The notes beneath the pieces were generated by a model. The model saw only the letters and a list, made by a program, of their open reading frames with translations. It did no database searches and was not told the DNA's origin. Position numbers and translations under genes: made by a program. DNA of 64,000 bases from Corynebacterium ciconiae DSM 44920 (lineage in GTDB: Bacteria > Actinomycetota > Actinomycetes > Mycobacteriales > Mycobacteriaceae): the NCBI RefSeq assembly GCF_030440575.1, contig NZ_CP047189.1:868001-932000 (forward strand), written 5' to 3'. Every line of letters starts with the position of its first letter. Within the stretch, counting starts at the first letter, position 1. Below are positions 35,246-44,037 of this stretch, piece by piece.

Positions 35246-35613
35246 GTCTCGGTCTCTTTTCTACTGGGTCGGTGCGCGGCGCAGGAGCGGGGCACCTAAC
35301 GACAGAAAGTAGTTTCACATCGTGAGAAACTTGGTCTCACCATAACAGAAGGGGCGCCATATAAGAACACGCTGGGCTTTGCTTAAGAAAACTCCCAGCA
35401 GGGGCGGTGTGTCCAGCTCAGCGAGGGGAATGAGAGGCTATGTTCTACGCCTATCTGGGGGTAGGTGGGTGCTGGCTGGGGCCGCCATAGGCCGCAGGCA
35501 TATGCAGAATTCAACGAAATGAACTAAAGATCAATGGTGATCTATATGGTGCTTGATCGAGATTTCGACACCACAGGCACTGCGCCACGTGGGCAAAAGA
35601 TGAAAGAGGCAGA
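35246..35613. promoter_or_regulatory. divergent metP / ZIP-transporter control region
   Basis: This 368-bp gap contains no convincing gene. Besides the metP palindromes it holds a stem GCTGGG/CCCAGC around 35368-35397. Near the ZIP gene an inverted repeat GATCAA/TTGATC (about 35530-35560) encloses a TATATG candidate -10. Confidence 0.45.
35311..35340 (-). promoter_or_regulatory. overlapping palindromes downstream of the metP -10
   Basis: AGTTTCACATCGTGAGAAACT has 6-bp perfect outer arms. Overlapping it, GTGAGA-N7-TCTCAC (35322-35340) is a perfect inverted repeat. On the minus strand both lie just after TATGGT, a likely -10, so a bound protein would block transcription. Confidence 0.5.
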
Positions 35614-36408
35614 ATGAGTTCCTTTGCGCTCGCGATGCTGGTCTCCCTAGGGGCAGGGCTGGCAACCGGATTGGGTGGTGTGATCGCCGTACTCAAACGC
35701 TCCCCGGGGCCGGTGTTCATGGCCTCGTCGCTCGGCTTCTCTGCTGGGGTGATGCTCTATGTCTCCTTGGTGGAGATCCTCGGCGAGGGGCGAGACAATC
35801 TTGCCGAGGCGTGGGGCGAGCAACAAGGAACATGGGCCGCCATCGCGGCCTTCTTTGGCGGGATTGCTCTTATCGCGGTCATCGACCGGCTGGTGCCCGA
35901 GCCCATTAACCCGCACGAGTCCACGAAGAGCGATCCCTCGCTGAGCGTGCGCCGGCAGCGGATGATGAAGACTGGCGCGATGGCGGCGCTAGCCATCGCC
36001 ATCCACAATTTCCCCGAGGGCTTCGCCACCTTCATTGCCGCCTATCAGGACTTCTCACTGGCTATCCCCATTGCGATCGCGATCGCCATTCACAATATTC
36101 CGGAGGGAATCGCGGTGGCAGTGCCGCTGCGCGAGGCCACGCAGTCGCGTCGCACGGCCATGGTGTGGGCAACGCTTTCTGGGCTGGCCGAACCTGCGGG
36201 CGCGCTCATTGGATATCTCATTCTTGCCCCGTTCATTGGCCCGTCCGCCTTGGGGCTGTCCTTTGCCGCAATTGCCGGGATCATGGTGTTCATCTCTCTC
36301 GACGAGCTGTTGCCCACCGCCCAAGCCACCGGCCGGCACCATGCTGCCATCTATGGACTCGTCGCGGGGATGGCCGTGATGGCCATCAGCCTCGCGCTTA
36401 TGATCTAG
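35614..36408 (+). CDS. ZIP-family divalent metal transporter (ZupT-like)
   Basis: A 264-residue integral membrane protein with about eight segments. The metal-binding helices 4 and 5 of the GufA/ZupT group are clear: ALAIAIHNFPEGFATF and AIAIHNIPEGIAVAVP (HNxPEG in both). Such proteins bring zinc, iron or manganese into the cytoplasm; the exact metal is not evident. It is divergent from metP. The convergent DUF808 gene ends 31 bp beyond its stop. Confidence 0.9.
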   Translation: MSSFALAMLVSLGAGLATGLGGVIAVLKRSPGPVFMASSLGFSAGVMLYVSLVEILGEGRDNLAEAWGEQQGTWAAIAAFFGGIALIAVIDRLVPEPINPHESTKSDPSLSVRRQRMMKTGAMAALAIAIHNFPEGFATFIAAYQDFSLAIPIAIAIAIHNIPEGIAVAVPLREATQSRRTAMVWATLSGLAEPAGALIGYLILAPFIGPSALGLSFAAIAGIMVFISLDELLPTAQATGRHHAAIYGLVAGMAVMAISLALMI

Positions 36409-36439
36409 GGGCGCCTCGCACCGAGCCAGCCTGTAGTGC

Positions 36440-37351
36440 TTAGTGAGTGCGCTTGAGCGGAGAGAAGTGGACGGCGGTGGCCAAGATCGTGCCGATGATC
36501 GCGCCCACTACCAGCGAGCAGCCGGTGGTGATCAGCCAGCCGAGGAAGCCGTGGTGGTCGCTGGTGAGGGAATGGACGAACTCCTCGGGGGCGTGGCAGC
36601 CCAGCTCGGCGGCACCGTGAAGGATGATGTGCCCGCCGACCCAGAGCATGGCGAAGGTGCCGATCACACCAATCACGGCCAAGACTTTGGGCATGGCTGC
36701 CACGAGACCGCGGCCGAAGGCGGCGGTGCCGGAGTTGTCTGCTGCTGCGAGCTTGAGGCCGAGATCGTCCATCTTCACCAGCAGTGCCACCGCGCCATAG
36801 ACGAGGGCGGTCAGCCCTAAAGCCACCAAGACGAGCGCGGCGGTGCGTACCCCGAAGCTGAGGTGTGCCACCTCATTCAGGGAGATCACCATGATCTCGG
36901 CGCTCAAAATCAAATCGGTGGCGATGGCGCTTTTTACCAGCTGGTCCTCATCGGCTGTGTTTCCGGCTGAGGCGGCCTCGTCCTTGCTATCGGCGCCGGT
37001 GAGGCGTTCGATGACCTTTTCCATGCCCTCGAAACACAAAAAGGCGCCGCCGAGCATGAGGATGGGGTTGAGCAGCCACGGCGCCAACCAGCTCAAGAGC
37101 AGTGCCAGCGGCAAAATCACGATGAGTTTGTTAAACAGTGAACCGCGGGCGATGCGGAAAATCATCGGCAGCTCGCGCGAGGGGCTGATACCTTCCACAA
37201 ACTTTGGGGTGACGGCTGCGTCATCGACCACCACGCCGACGGCCTTGGTGGAGGTTTTGGCGGCGTGGGCGGCCACGTCGTCAATATTGGCCGCAGCGGC
37301 CCTCGCTAGCAGGGAGATGTCGTCGAGAAGCGCTGCAAGCCCACCGGCCAT
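36440..37351 (-). CDS. DUF808 family membrane protein
   Basis: A 303-residue protein of the DUF808 (YedI) family. The N-terminal MAGGLAALLDDISLLARAAA and the motif KAVGVVVDDAAVTPKFV are characteristic. About six to seven membrane segments follow (LLSWLAPWLLNPILMLGGA and others). Its function has not been established. The ATG at 37351 fits the family start. It is divergent from the riboswitch-controlled ykoE with 292 bp between them. Confidence 0.88.
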   Translation of the reverse strand: MAGGLAALLDDISLLARAAAANIDDVAAHAAKTSTKAVGVVVDDAAVTPKFVEGISPSRELPMIFRIARGSLFNKLIVILPLALLLSWLAPWLLNPILMLGGAFLCFEGMEKVIERLTGADSKDEAASAGNTADEDQLVKSAIATDLILSAEIMVISLNEVAHLSFGVRTAALVLVALGLTALVYGAVALLVKMDDLGLKLAAADNSGTAAFGRGLVAAMPKVLAVIGVIGTFAMLWVGGHIILHGAAELGCHAPEEFVHSLTSDHHGFLGWLITTGCSLVVGAIIGTILATAVHFSPLKRTH

Positions 37352-37443
37352 GAGGAGGTCCTAACTAGATGTGAGGAATGAATACAGAAATATTAGTTGC
37401 CTACGCTGAGCACACCCCGCTACTCTTGCAGAGGCCGCGCAGC

Positions 37444-37507
37444 GGCGCCAACCCCACGGGGCCTGCACAGACACCTTGAGTGGCCTGTGTGTACCGGCTG
37501 GGGCGCC
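37444..37507. other. two-tier inverted repeat upstream of TPP riboswitch
   Basis: GGCGCC arms (37444-37449 and 37502-37507) enclose an imperfect hairpin CACAGaCAC/GTGgcCTGTG (37466-37489). It lies upstream of the likely ykoE promoter and could belong to the DUF808 leader or end read-through. Confidence 0.3.
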
Positions 37508-37573
37508 GCGCCGTCGCCTAAGCATACTAAACAGAGTCGCTACCGCGGGTGCCCGCGCGCGTGCATATGTCAC

Positions 37574-37632
37574 GCTCCGGGGCTGAGAACACACCGTGTG
37601 AACCTGATCCGGGTCATTCCGGCGAGAGGGAG
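37574..37632 (+). promoter_or_regulatory. TPP riboswitch (THI element)
   Basis: The conserved aptamer segments CGGGGCTGAGA, GTGAACCTGATC and GGGTCATTCCGGCGAG are present in order, with a short variable arm. The 3' side of helix P1 (GGGAG) is the ribosome-binding site of ykoE, 7-8 nt from its ATG. Ligand binding should therefore hide the site and repress translation. A likely -10 (CATACT) lies near 37523. Confidence 0.93.
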
Positions 37633-37643
37633 AGTACATCATT

Positions 37644-38249
37644 ATGACTGCTAAGACCCAGCGCGTGACCGCGAGGTGGCGGGTCGTAGATATTGTGGTG
37701 GCCGCCGTGTTGGGCGTGGCTACTGGCCTGATCTTTTGGATCTGGAACTCGATTGGCTACGCCTGGTACACCGCCGCCGATGCGCTCACTCCAGGCCTGG
37801 GCGGAATTGCCGCGGGCGTCTGGCTGCTGGGCGGTGTGCTCGGCGGGTTGGTGATTCGCAAGCCCGGCGCAGCAGTGTTTGTGGAGTTGCTCGCGGCCGC
37901 CGTGTCGGCGAGCTTGGGCAGCCAGTGGGGGCCCGAGACTCTCTATTCCGGCTTGGCGCAGGGCTTGGGCGCGGAACTGATCTTCCTTCTCGTCGCTTAT
38001 CGACGCTTCACCCTAACCGTAGCCATGCTGGCCGGCGCCGGCGCAGCTGTGGGTGCTTTCCTGCTGGAGCTGGTACTCAGCGCCAACTACGCGAAGTCGC
38101 TGGCCTTTAATCTCACCTATGCGTCCACGCTCATCGTCTCGGGCGTGCTACTGGCCGGAGTGCTCGGCTATGTGTTGGTGCGTGCCCTCGCCGCCGCCGG
38201 TGCCCTAGATCGCTTCGCGGTGGGCCGCGAACACCGCGCCGAAGTATAG
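37644..38249 (+). CDS. ykoE: YkoE, substrate-binding membrane component of thiamine-precursor transporter
   Basis: A 201-residue protein with about five to six membrane segments, the S component of an ECF-type ABC importer for hydroxymethylpyrimidine/thiamine. The assignment rests on the family-like start (RWRVVDIVVAAVLGVATGLI), the TPP riboswitch in front and the ykoD/ykoC homologues behind. The ATPase gene starts 12 bp after its stop. A 13/16 copy of the dispersed repeat's core encodes AYRRF here. Confidence 0.92.
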   Translation: MTAKTQRVTARWRVVDIVVAAVLGVATGLIFWIWNSIGYAWYTAADALTPGLGGIAAGVWLLGGVLGGLVIRKPGAAVFVELLAAAVSASLGSQWGPETLYSGLAQGLGAELIFLLVAYRRFTLTVAMLAGAGAAVGAFLLELVLSANYAKSLAFNLTYASTLIVSGVLLAGVLGYVLVRALAAAGALDRFAVGREHRAEV

Positions 38250-38261
38250 GCGCGTTAGGCC

Positions 38262-39752
38262 ATGGACACCTCCGCCCACCAGCACGGCGATGCCGCTGTG
38301 CGGCTGCGGAATTATTCTTGGCGGCACGGCGGCCGTAAGAATCCCACGCTGCGCTCCGTCGATCTTGATATTGAGCAAGGGGAGAGGGTGCTGGTGCTTG
38401 GCCAGTCGGGCGCCGGCAAATCGACGCTGCTGCACGCCATCGCGGGGGTGCTCGGCGGCGAGGACGAAGGCGATGAGCACGGCAGCGTCAGCATCGGTGG
38501 GCGCCGCCCCGAGCAAGCCCGCGGGGTGGTGGGCATGGTGCTCCAAGACCCCGACTCCCAAGTCATCAGCTCCCGGGTCGGCGATGATGTGGCCTTTGGT
38601 TGCGAAAATCTCGGCCTTGACCGTGACGAGATCTGGCGCCGAGTCCCAGATGCCCTCGAGATGGTAGGACTGCGCCTGCCGCTTGAGCATCCCACCGCGG
38701 AGCTTTCTGGTGGGCAAAAGCAGCGTCTGGCGCTGGCCGGGGTGATCGCCATGGGGGCGCGGGTGATCGTCCTCGATGAGCCCACCGCCAATCTCGACCC
38801 GGCGGGAGTGCAGGATGTGCGCGATGCGGTGATCGCGGTGGCGGAGCGCACCGGGGCCACACTGATCGTGGTGGAACACCGCGTGGACATCTGGCAGCAC
38901 CACCTCGAACGTGCAGTGGTGGTGGGTGCGGAAGGATCCATCGTGGCCGATGGCCCCTTAGACACCATCATCGCCGAGCAAGGCACAACACTTGCCGAGC
39001 AGGGCGTGTGGGTGCCGGGGGTGGAGCTGGATCTGCCCAACGCCCGATCGATTCCGGCAGGGCAACGCCCTGCGCTAAGCGCGAGCGAGTTGGTGGTGGG
39101 CTGGCAGCGCCACCACCCGATTGCGGGGCCCATCGACCTCGATTTCCCCGCCGGCTGTTCCACCGTGATCACTGGGGACAACGGGGCAGGCAAATCCACA
39201 CTCGCGCTCACCGTCGCCGGTTTGCTGCGGCCGCTGGACGGTGAGGTGTGGGTGCATACACACCAAGGCAGCGTCAGCCCGCATCGCATGCGCTCGCGGG
39301 CTCTCGCCCGCACGCTGGGCTATGTGTTCCAGGATCCCGAACACCAATTCGTGGCACGCACCGTGCGAGAGGAATTGTTGGTGGGCCCGCGGGTAATCAG
39401 CGGTGATAAGCACATGCGGGAGCATCCGCGCGTAGACGAGCTGCTGGAACGCTTGCGGCTAAGCCACCTCGCAGAAGCTAATCCTTTCACCTTGTCCGGT
39501 GGGCAGAAGCGCCGGCTGTCGGTGGCTACCGCCTTGGTGTCCGCCCCACAGCTGGTACTGCTCGACGAGCCCACCTTCGGCCAAGATCGACGGACCTTCG
39601 TGGAATTGGTGCATCTGATTCGTGAACTCGCCGATGACGGCGTTGCAGTCAGCTCCATCACCCACGATGACCTCTTCATCCACGCCTTGGGAGACCACCG
39701 GATACACGTCGATAAGCGTGGTTCTGTGCAGCGCGGGGAGGATTGCGCATGA
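38262..39752 (+). CDS. ykoD: YkoD-type duplicated ECF ABC ATPase
   Basis: A 496-residue protein with two ATP-binding cassettes. The first has Walker A GQSGAGKST, signature LSGGQKQR and Walker B VIVLDEPTANLD; the second has GDNGAGKST, LSGGQKRR and LVLLDEPTFGQD. Such fused A components energise Yko thiamine-precursor import. The ATG overlaps no gene, but its TGA overlaps the ykoC start. Confidence 0.93.
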   Translation: MDTSAHQHGDAAVRLRNYSWRHGGRKNPTLRSVDLDIEQGERVLVLGQSGAGKSTLLHAIAGVLGGEDEGDEHGSVSIGGRRPEQARGVVGMVLQDPDSQVISSRVGDDVAFGCENLGLDRDEIWRRVPDALEMVGLRLPLEHPTAELSGGQKQRLALAGVIAMGARVIVLDEPTANLDPAGVQDVRDAVIAVAERTGATLIVVEHRVDIWQHHLERAVVVGAEGSIVADGPLDTIIAEQGTTLAEQGVWVPGVELDLPNARSIPAGQRPALSASELVVGWQRHHPIAGPIDLDFPAGCSTVITGDNGAGKSTLALTVAGLLRPLDGEVWVHTHQGSVSPHRMRSRALARTLGYVFQDPEHQFVARTVREELLVGPRVISGDKHMREHPRVDELLERLRLSHLAEANPFTLSGGQKRRLSVATALVSAPQLVLLDEPTFGQDRRTFVELVHLIRELADDGVAVSSITHDDLFIHALGDHRIHVDKRGSVQRGEDCA

Positions 39753-40516
39753 GCGGCAGGATCAATGTTTTGCGCGGCACCAACCCGGTGACCCGCCTGC
39801 TGGGTGTGCTACTTCTCACCACGCCGCTGCTGATCAGTGTGGATCGCGTATCTGCGTCGGTGGCCCTAGCGTGCACCCTTGCCGTGACACCGCTGTGCGG
39901 AATGTCCTGGCTCCAGCTGGCCCGGCGGGGCTGGCCGATTCTTGCAGTAACCCCCATCTCCGGTGTGTCCATGGCGCTCTATGGCCGGCCGGAGGGCACT
40001 GAATATGCCGGCTTTCTCTTTGCCCACATCACCGACAACTCTCTCGAGCTGGCGCTGGCGATCATGCTGCGCGTGCTCGCGATCGGCCTGCCGGTGGTGA
40101 TCGTCTCCCACAAGGTTGATCCCACTGACTTCGGCGATGGCCTGGCGCAAGTGCTCAAGCTTCCCAGCCGTTTCGTGATCGGCTCGGTGGCGGGGGTGCG
40201 CTTGATGAGCCTATTTCAGCGCGACTGGCGCGCCCTAGAACGCGCTCGGCGCTCCCGCGGCCTCGGCGATAGCGGCAGGATCCGGCGTTTCTTCAGCCAG
40301 GTCTTTGGCCTGCTCGTGCTCGCGCTCCGCCGCGGCTCAAAGCTCGCCACCGCCATGGAAGCCCGCGGCTTCGGCAGCGAGCAGGAGCGCACGTGGGCAC
40401 GTACATCCACGCTCAGCGTCCGCGACTACGCGGTGTTGGCCGGTTGTCTCGCCATCTCGCTTGTCGCCCTCGGGGTGTCCATCGCCAGCGGCGAATTCCG
40501 TTTCCTCGGGGCTTAA
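39749..40516 (+). CDS. ykoC: YkoC, ECF transporter T component
   Basis: A 255-residue CbiQ/EcfT-like transmembrane coupling subunit with about five membrane segments. The coupling-helix region has the family pattern ALERARRSRG, and AMEARGFG is a second Ala-Arg-Gly signature near residue 205. The ATG at 39749 overlaps the stop of the ATPase gene (ATGA). Confidence 0.92.
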   Translation: MSGRINVLRGTNPVTRLLGVLLLTTPLLISVDRVSASVALACTLAVTPLCGMSWLQLARRGWPILAVTPISGVSMALYGRPEGTEYAGFLFAHITDNSLELALAIMLRVLAIGLPVVIVSHKVDPTDFGDGLAQVLKLPSRFVIGSVAGVRLMSLFQRDWRALERARRSRGLGDSGRIRRFFSQVFGLLVLALRRGSKLATAMEARGFGSEQERTWARTSTLSVRDYAVLAGCLAISLVALGVSIASGEFRFLGA

Positions 40517-40517
40517 G

Positions 40518-41021
40518 ATGACTCGCACCGTGCTTATCGACGGCCGCTCCGGGGCAGGAAAAACCACCCTGGCACGGTGGCTAGCCGAGCGCACCGGCTT
40601 CCAACTGATACACCTCGATGATCTCTACCCCGACTGGACAGGCCTACGCGCCGCTGGCGAGATCGTGGCCCGCGATGTCCTCGCCCCGACCGCGGCTGGA
40701 TATTACCGCTGGGACTGGGAGCAGCATCAGCCTGGGACGTGGCGCAGTGTGGACGCAGCGGCACCCATGATCGTAGAAGGCTGCGGGGCGATCACCCCGG
40801 CCACGGTGGCAGCGGCCCGCGCCCGTGGGCTTGTAGCCACGCTCTTTCTTGATGGCGATCCTGCCCTTCGCAAAGACCGCGCCCTGCGGCGCGATCCCGA
40901 CTATGCGGCCTTCTGGGAGATGTGGGCGGCACAAGAGGATGAGCACATTCGCTCAGTTATTCCGTGGCGAGATGTGGACTTTTCCCTCACATGGCCGCCA
41001 AATACCCCCGCGCAGGGGTGA
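40518..41021 (+). CDS. P-loop kinase-like protein
   Basis: A 167-residue protein resembling uridine kinase/AAA-type small kinases. Walker A is DGRSGAGKTTLA at residues 8-19; HLDDLYPDW at about 32-40 supplies acidic catalytic residues, and a lid-like Arg segment (RKDRALRRDPDY) follows. It starts one base after the ykoC stop, so it belongs to the TPP-riboswitch operon, which makes phosphorylation of a thiamine precursor an attractive but untested idea. The substrate is unknown. Confidence 0.75.
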   Translation: MTRTVLIDGRSGAGKTTLARWLAERTGFQLIHLDDLYPDWTGLRAAGEIVARDVLAPTAAGYYRWDWEQHQPGTWRSVDAAAPMIVEGCGAITPATVAAARARGLVATLFLDGDPALRKDRALRRDPDYAAFWEMWAAQEDEHIRSVIPWRDVDFSLTWPPNTPAQG

Positions 41022-41222
41022 TTTCTGGGGATCTATAGAAAACCAATCTGGCCCCCACATGAGGTGGAAAGCAGGATAGTGGGCGGTTCTTCGCTCAAGA
41101 GGCTGAGAGTTTTTAGTTTTTGCTCCTGAGGGAAACTAAGATGTGACGTGCCCCAAAGGCAATCGTTTTTACACGATGAGATCACCATATGCCTGACCTA
41201 CCTCGATGGGAGAACAATCGCC

Positions 41223-42806
41223 ATGTCGCTGAAGAAGTCGCTGGCCATCCTCGGCGCCGCGTCGCTCACTCTGGGCCTCGCCGCGTGCTCGGATGATAAC
41301 GGCTCTGGAGGGGGAAGCGGAGCTGATTACATCCGCGCCAACGGATCCGAGCCGCAGAACCCGCTGATTCCGGCCAATACCAACGAAACCGGTGGTGGCC
41401 GCATTATTGACCTTATTAACTCCGGTCTCGTCTACTACGACACCGAGGGTGAGGTGCACAACGAGCTCGCTGACTCCATTGATCTGGAGGGGGATAAGAC
41501 CTATCGCGTGAAGCTCAAGGAGGGCAAGAAGTTCTCCGATGGCACCGAGATCAAGGCCGAGAACTTTGTGAAGGCCTGGAACTACGCCATGGAGAACGAG
41601 CAGCTCTCCGCCTACTTCTTCGAGCCCATCAAGGGCTATAAAGAGGGCGAATCCGAGATGGAGGGCCTGAAGGTAGAAGACGACTACACCTTCACCATCG
41701 AGCTCGAGCAGGCCGAGTCTGACTTCCCGCTGCGCTTGGGCTACTCCGCCTTCTTCCCGCTTCCCGACGTCGCCTTCGAGGATATGGATGCCTTCGGCGA
41801 GTCCCCGGTGGGCTCCGGACCCTACAAGCTTGAAGAGTGGAACCACCAGCAGGACGCCCTCATCGTGCCGAATGAGCACTATGACGGCGAGCGTTCCGCC
41901 CAGAACGACGGCGTGCGCTTTACCTTCTACCCGCAGCAGGACGCCGCCTACGCCGACCTGCTCTCCGGCAACCTGGATGTGCTGGACGCTGTGCCGGATT
42001 CCGCCTTCTCCACCTACGAGGACGAGCTCGGCGACCGCGCCGTGAACCAGCCTGCCGCCGTGTTCCAGTCCTTCACCATCCCGGAGAGCCTTGAGCACTT
42101 CAATGGCGAAGAGGGTGCGCTGCGTCGCCAAGCTATCTCCATGGCGGTCAACCGCGATGAGATCACCGACAAGATCTTCCTCGGCACCCGCACCCCGGCC
42201 AAGGACTTCACCTCCCCGGTGATCGACGGCTACGACCCGAACCTTGAGGGCGAAGAGGTGCTGGAGTTCAACCCGGACCGTGCCAAGGAGCTGTGGGCTG
42301 AGGCCGACGAGATCGCTCCCTTCGAGGGCACCTTCGAGATCGCCTACAACGCCGATGGTGGACACCAGGCGTGGGTGGATGCCACGGCGAACTCCCTGAA
42401 GAACGTGCTGGGCATCAATGCTCAGGGCAAGCCCTACCCGGACTTCAAGTCCCTGCGCGATGAGGTCACCAACCGCGAGATCACTACTGCCTTCCGTACC
42501 GGCTGGCAGGCGGACTACCCGGGTCTGGGTAACTTCCTCAGCCCGCTGTACGCCACCGGCGCCAGCTCCAACGATGGTGACTACTCCAACAAGGAATTCG
42601 ACGCCAAGCTGAAGGAAGCTGCCGGCGCCGGCTCCGTGGAGGATTCCACCCCGCTGTACAACGAGGCCCAAGAGATCCTGCTGAACGATCTCCCCGCGAT
42701 CCCGCTGTGGTACTCCAACGTCACCGGCGGTAGCGCCGACACCGTAGAGAACGTGGTCTTCAACTGGAAGTCCGTGCCGGTCTACGAGCAGATCACCAAG
42801 AAGTAG
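41223..42806 (+). CDS. peptide ABC transporter substrate-binding lipoprotein (SBP family 5)
   Basis: A 527-residue lipoprotein with a signal peptide and lipobox LGLAAC (Cys near 21). The mature protein is a family-5 binding protein of the Opp/Dpp type: YRVKLKEGKKFSDGTEIKAE, VGSGPYKLEEWN and the C-terminal LLNDLPAIPLWY are typical. It captures oligo- or dipeptides outside the membrane for the downstream permease and ATPase genes. GGGAGAA lies 8 nt before the ATG. A 304-bp structured gap separates it from the permease genes, which may lower their expression relative to the binding protein. Confidence 0.92.
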   Translation: MSLKKSLAILGAASLTLGLAACSDDNGSGGGSGADYIRANGSEPQNPLIPANTNETGGGRIIDLINSGLVYYDTEGEVHNELADSIDLEGDKTYRVKLKEGKKFSDGTEIKAENFVKAWNYAMENEQLSAYFFEPIKGYKEGESEMEGLKVEDDYTFTIELEQAESDFPLRLGYSAFFPLPDVAFEDMDAFGESPVGSGPYKLEEWNHQQDALIVPNEHYDGERSAQNDGVRFTFYPQQDAAYADLLSGNLDVLDAVPDSAFSTYEDELGDRAVNQPAAVFQSFTIPESLEHFNGEEGALRRQAISMAVNRDEITDKIFLGTRTPAKDFTSPVIDGYDPNLEGEEVLEFNPDRAKELWAEADEIAPFEGTFEIAYNADGGHQAWVDATANSLKNVLGINAQGKPYPDFKSLRDEVTNREITTAFRTGWQADYPGLGNFLSPLYATGASSNDGDYSNKEFDAKLKEAAGAGSVEDSTPLYNEAQEILLNDLPAIPLWYSNVTGGSADTVENVVFNWKSVPVYEQITKK

Positions 42807-43110
42807 CCTGCTTACAGTCCAGCACTCATAACCGCACAGCACCCCTGTTGCCACGACAAGGATGATCGTTTGTGAAACAACGTTGCGCTTTGCCCTTAGA
42901 CATAGTCCACATCGTTGTTTCAGATCTACCCCAAGCGACTAGGGGTGCTGTCGCGTGTCAAGCTTTGGTATTTTAAAGCGATAGTCTCGCCAGTCACACT
43001 GCAACGCGGCCTTTTTGTCTCATCACAGGGCGAAGAGGCCGCGCCCACAGTGGGGCGTGCGGGAGGAACATGCGTCTACCGCGCTAACTAAACCTAGAAA
43101 GTCCTCGCCT
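42807..43110 (+). other. structured spacer between binding-protein and permease genes
   Basis: No gene is evident. It holds the nested inverted repeats described separately. A further stem GCGGCCT/AGGCCGC (43006-43012 with 43036-43042) starts with a T5 run and could attenuate transcription into the permease genes. Confidence 0.45.
42836..42951. repeat. 116-bp element with nested perfect inverted repeats
   Basis: Outer arms ACAGCACCCCT and AGGGGTGCTGT (11 bp, perfect) bound the element. Inner arms TGAAACAACG (42873-42882) and CGTTGTTTCA (42913-42922) are also perfect. CGC flanks both outer arms. It could be a MITE-like remnant or a folded RNA controlling the operon. Confidence 0.55.
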
Positions 43111-44037
43111 ATGCTGCGCTATGTGGGGCGCCGCGTTCTGCAGATGATTCCGGTGTTTATCGGAGCGACTCTGCTGATCTATGCGCTCGTATTCCTCATG
43201 CCGGGTGATCCTGTGCAAGCCCTAGGCGGTGACCGTGGACTATCCGAATCCGCGGCTCAACGCATCAGGGAAGAGTACAACCTGGATAAACCCTTCCTCG
43301 TCCAATACCTGCTCTACATCAAGGGCATCTTTACTCTCGATTTTGGTACGACCTTCTCCGGCCAGCCTGTGTCCTCGGTGATGGCGAATGCCTTTCCGGT
43401 GACGATCAAGCTCGCGTTTATGGCTCTGGCCTTCGAAACGATCTTCGGCATCCTTTTTGGTGTGATCGCCGGCGTACGCCGCGGTGGAATCTTCGATTCC
43501 ACTGTCTTGGTTCTGTCTCTGCTCGTGATCGCAGTCCCCACCTTTGTGATCGGCTTCGTGCTGCAGTTCTTGGTGGGCGTGAAGTGGGGGCTGTTGCCCA
43601 CCACCGTCGGGCCGCGCGAAACCTTCGAGGCGCTGCTCATGCCCGCGATTGTGTTGGGCGCGGTCTCCTTCGCTTATGTGTTGCGTTTGACGAGACAGTC
43701 CGTGAGCGAAAACCTCACGGCCGACTATGTGCGCACCGCCCGCGCCAAGGGGCTTAAAGGCGGCACCGTGATGAACCGCCACGTGCTGCGCAACTCCCTG
43801 ATTCCCGTGGCCACCTTCCTCGGTGCGGACCTGGGAGCGCTGATGGGTGGCGCTATCGTCACCGAGGGCATCTTCGGCATCAACGGTGTCGGCGGCGCCA
43901 TCTACCAGGCCATCCTCAAGGGTGAGCCCGCCACCGTGGTGTCCTTCACTACCGTGCTGGTGCTCGTCTACATTGTGGCCAACCTGATCGTGGACTTGAT
44001 CTACGCCGTGCTCGATCCGAGGATTCGCTATGCCTAA
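43111..44037 (+). CDS. peptide ABC transporter permease (OppB/DppB family)
   Basis: A 308-residue inner-membrane permease with six segments. The binding-protein-dependent transport signature (EAA loop) is at about 200-225 (YVRTARAKGLKGGTVMNRHV). MLRYVGRRVLQMIPVFIGAT is the usual OppB start, so the ATG at 43111 is chosen over an upstream in-frame ATG inside the structured spacer. The next gene overlaps its end by 8 bp. Confidence 0.92.
   Translation: MLRYVGRRVLQMIPVFIGATLLIYALVFLMPGDPVQALGGDRGLSESAAQRIREEYNLDKPFLVQYLLYIKGIFTLDFGTTFSGQPVSSVMANAFPVTIKLAFMALAFETIFGILFGVIAGVRRGGIFDSTVLVLSLLVIAVPTFVIGFVLQFLVGVKWGLLPTTVGPRETFEALLMPAIVLGAVSFAYVLRLTRQSVSENLTADYVRTARAKGLKGGTVMNRHVLRNSLIPVATFLGADLGALMGGAIVTEGIFGINGVGGAIYQAILKGEPATVVSFTTVLVLVYIVANLIVDLIYAVLDPRIRYA

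Noticed and set aside
35311..35331. parS-like sequence upstream of metP
   Set aside because: The arms AGTTTCAC and GTGAGAAACT resemble TGTTTCACGTGAAACA, but a 3-bp insertion and an extra base break the site.
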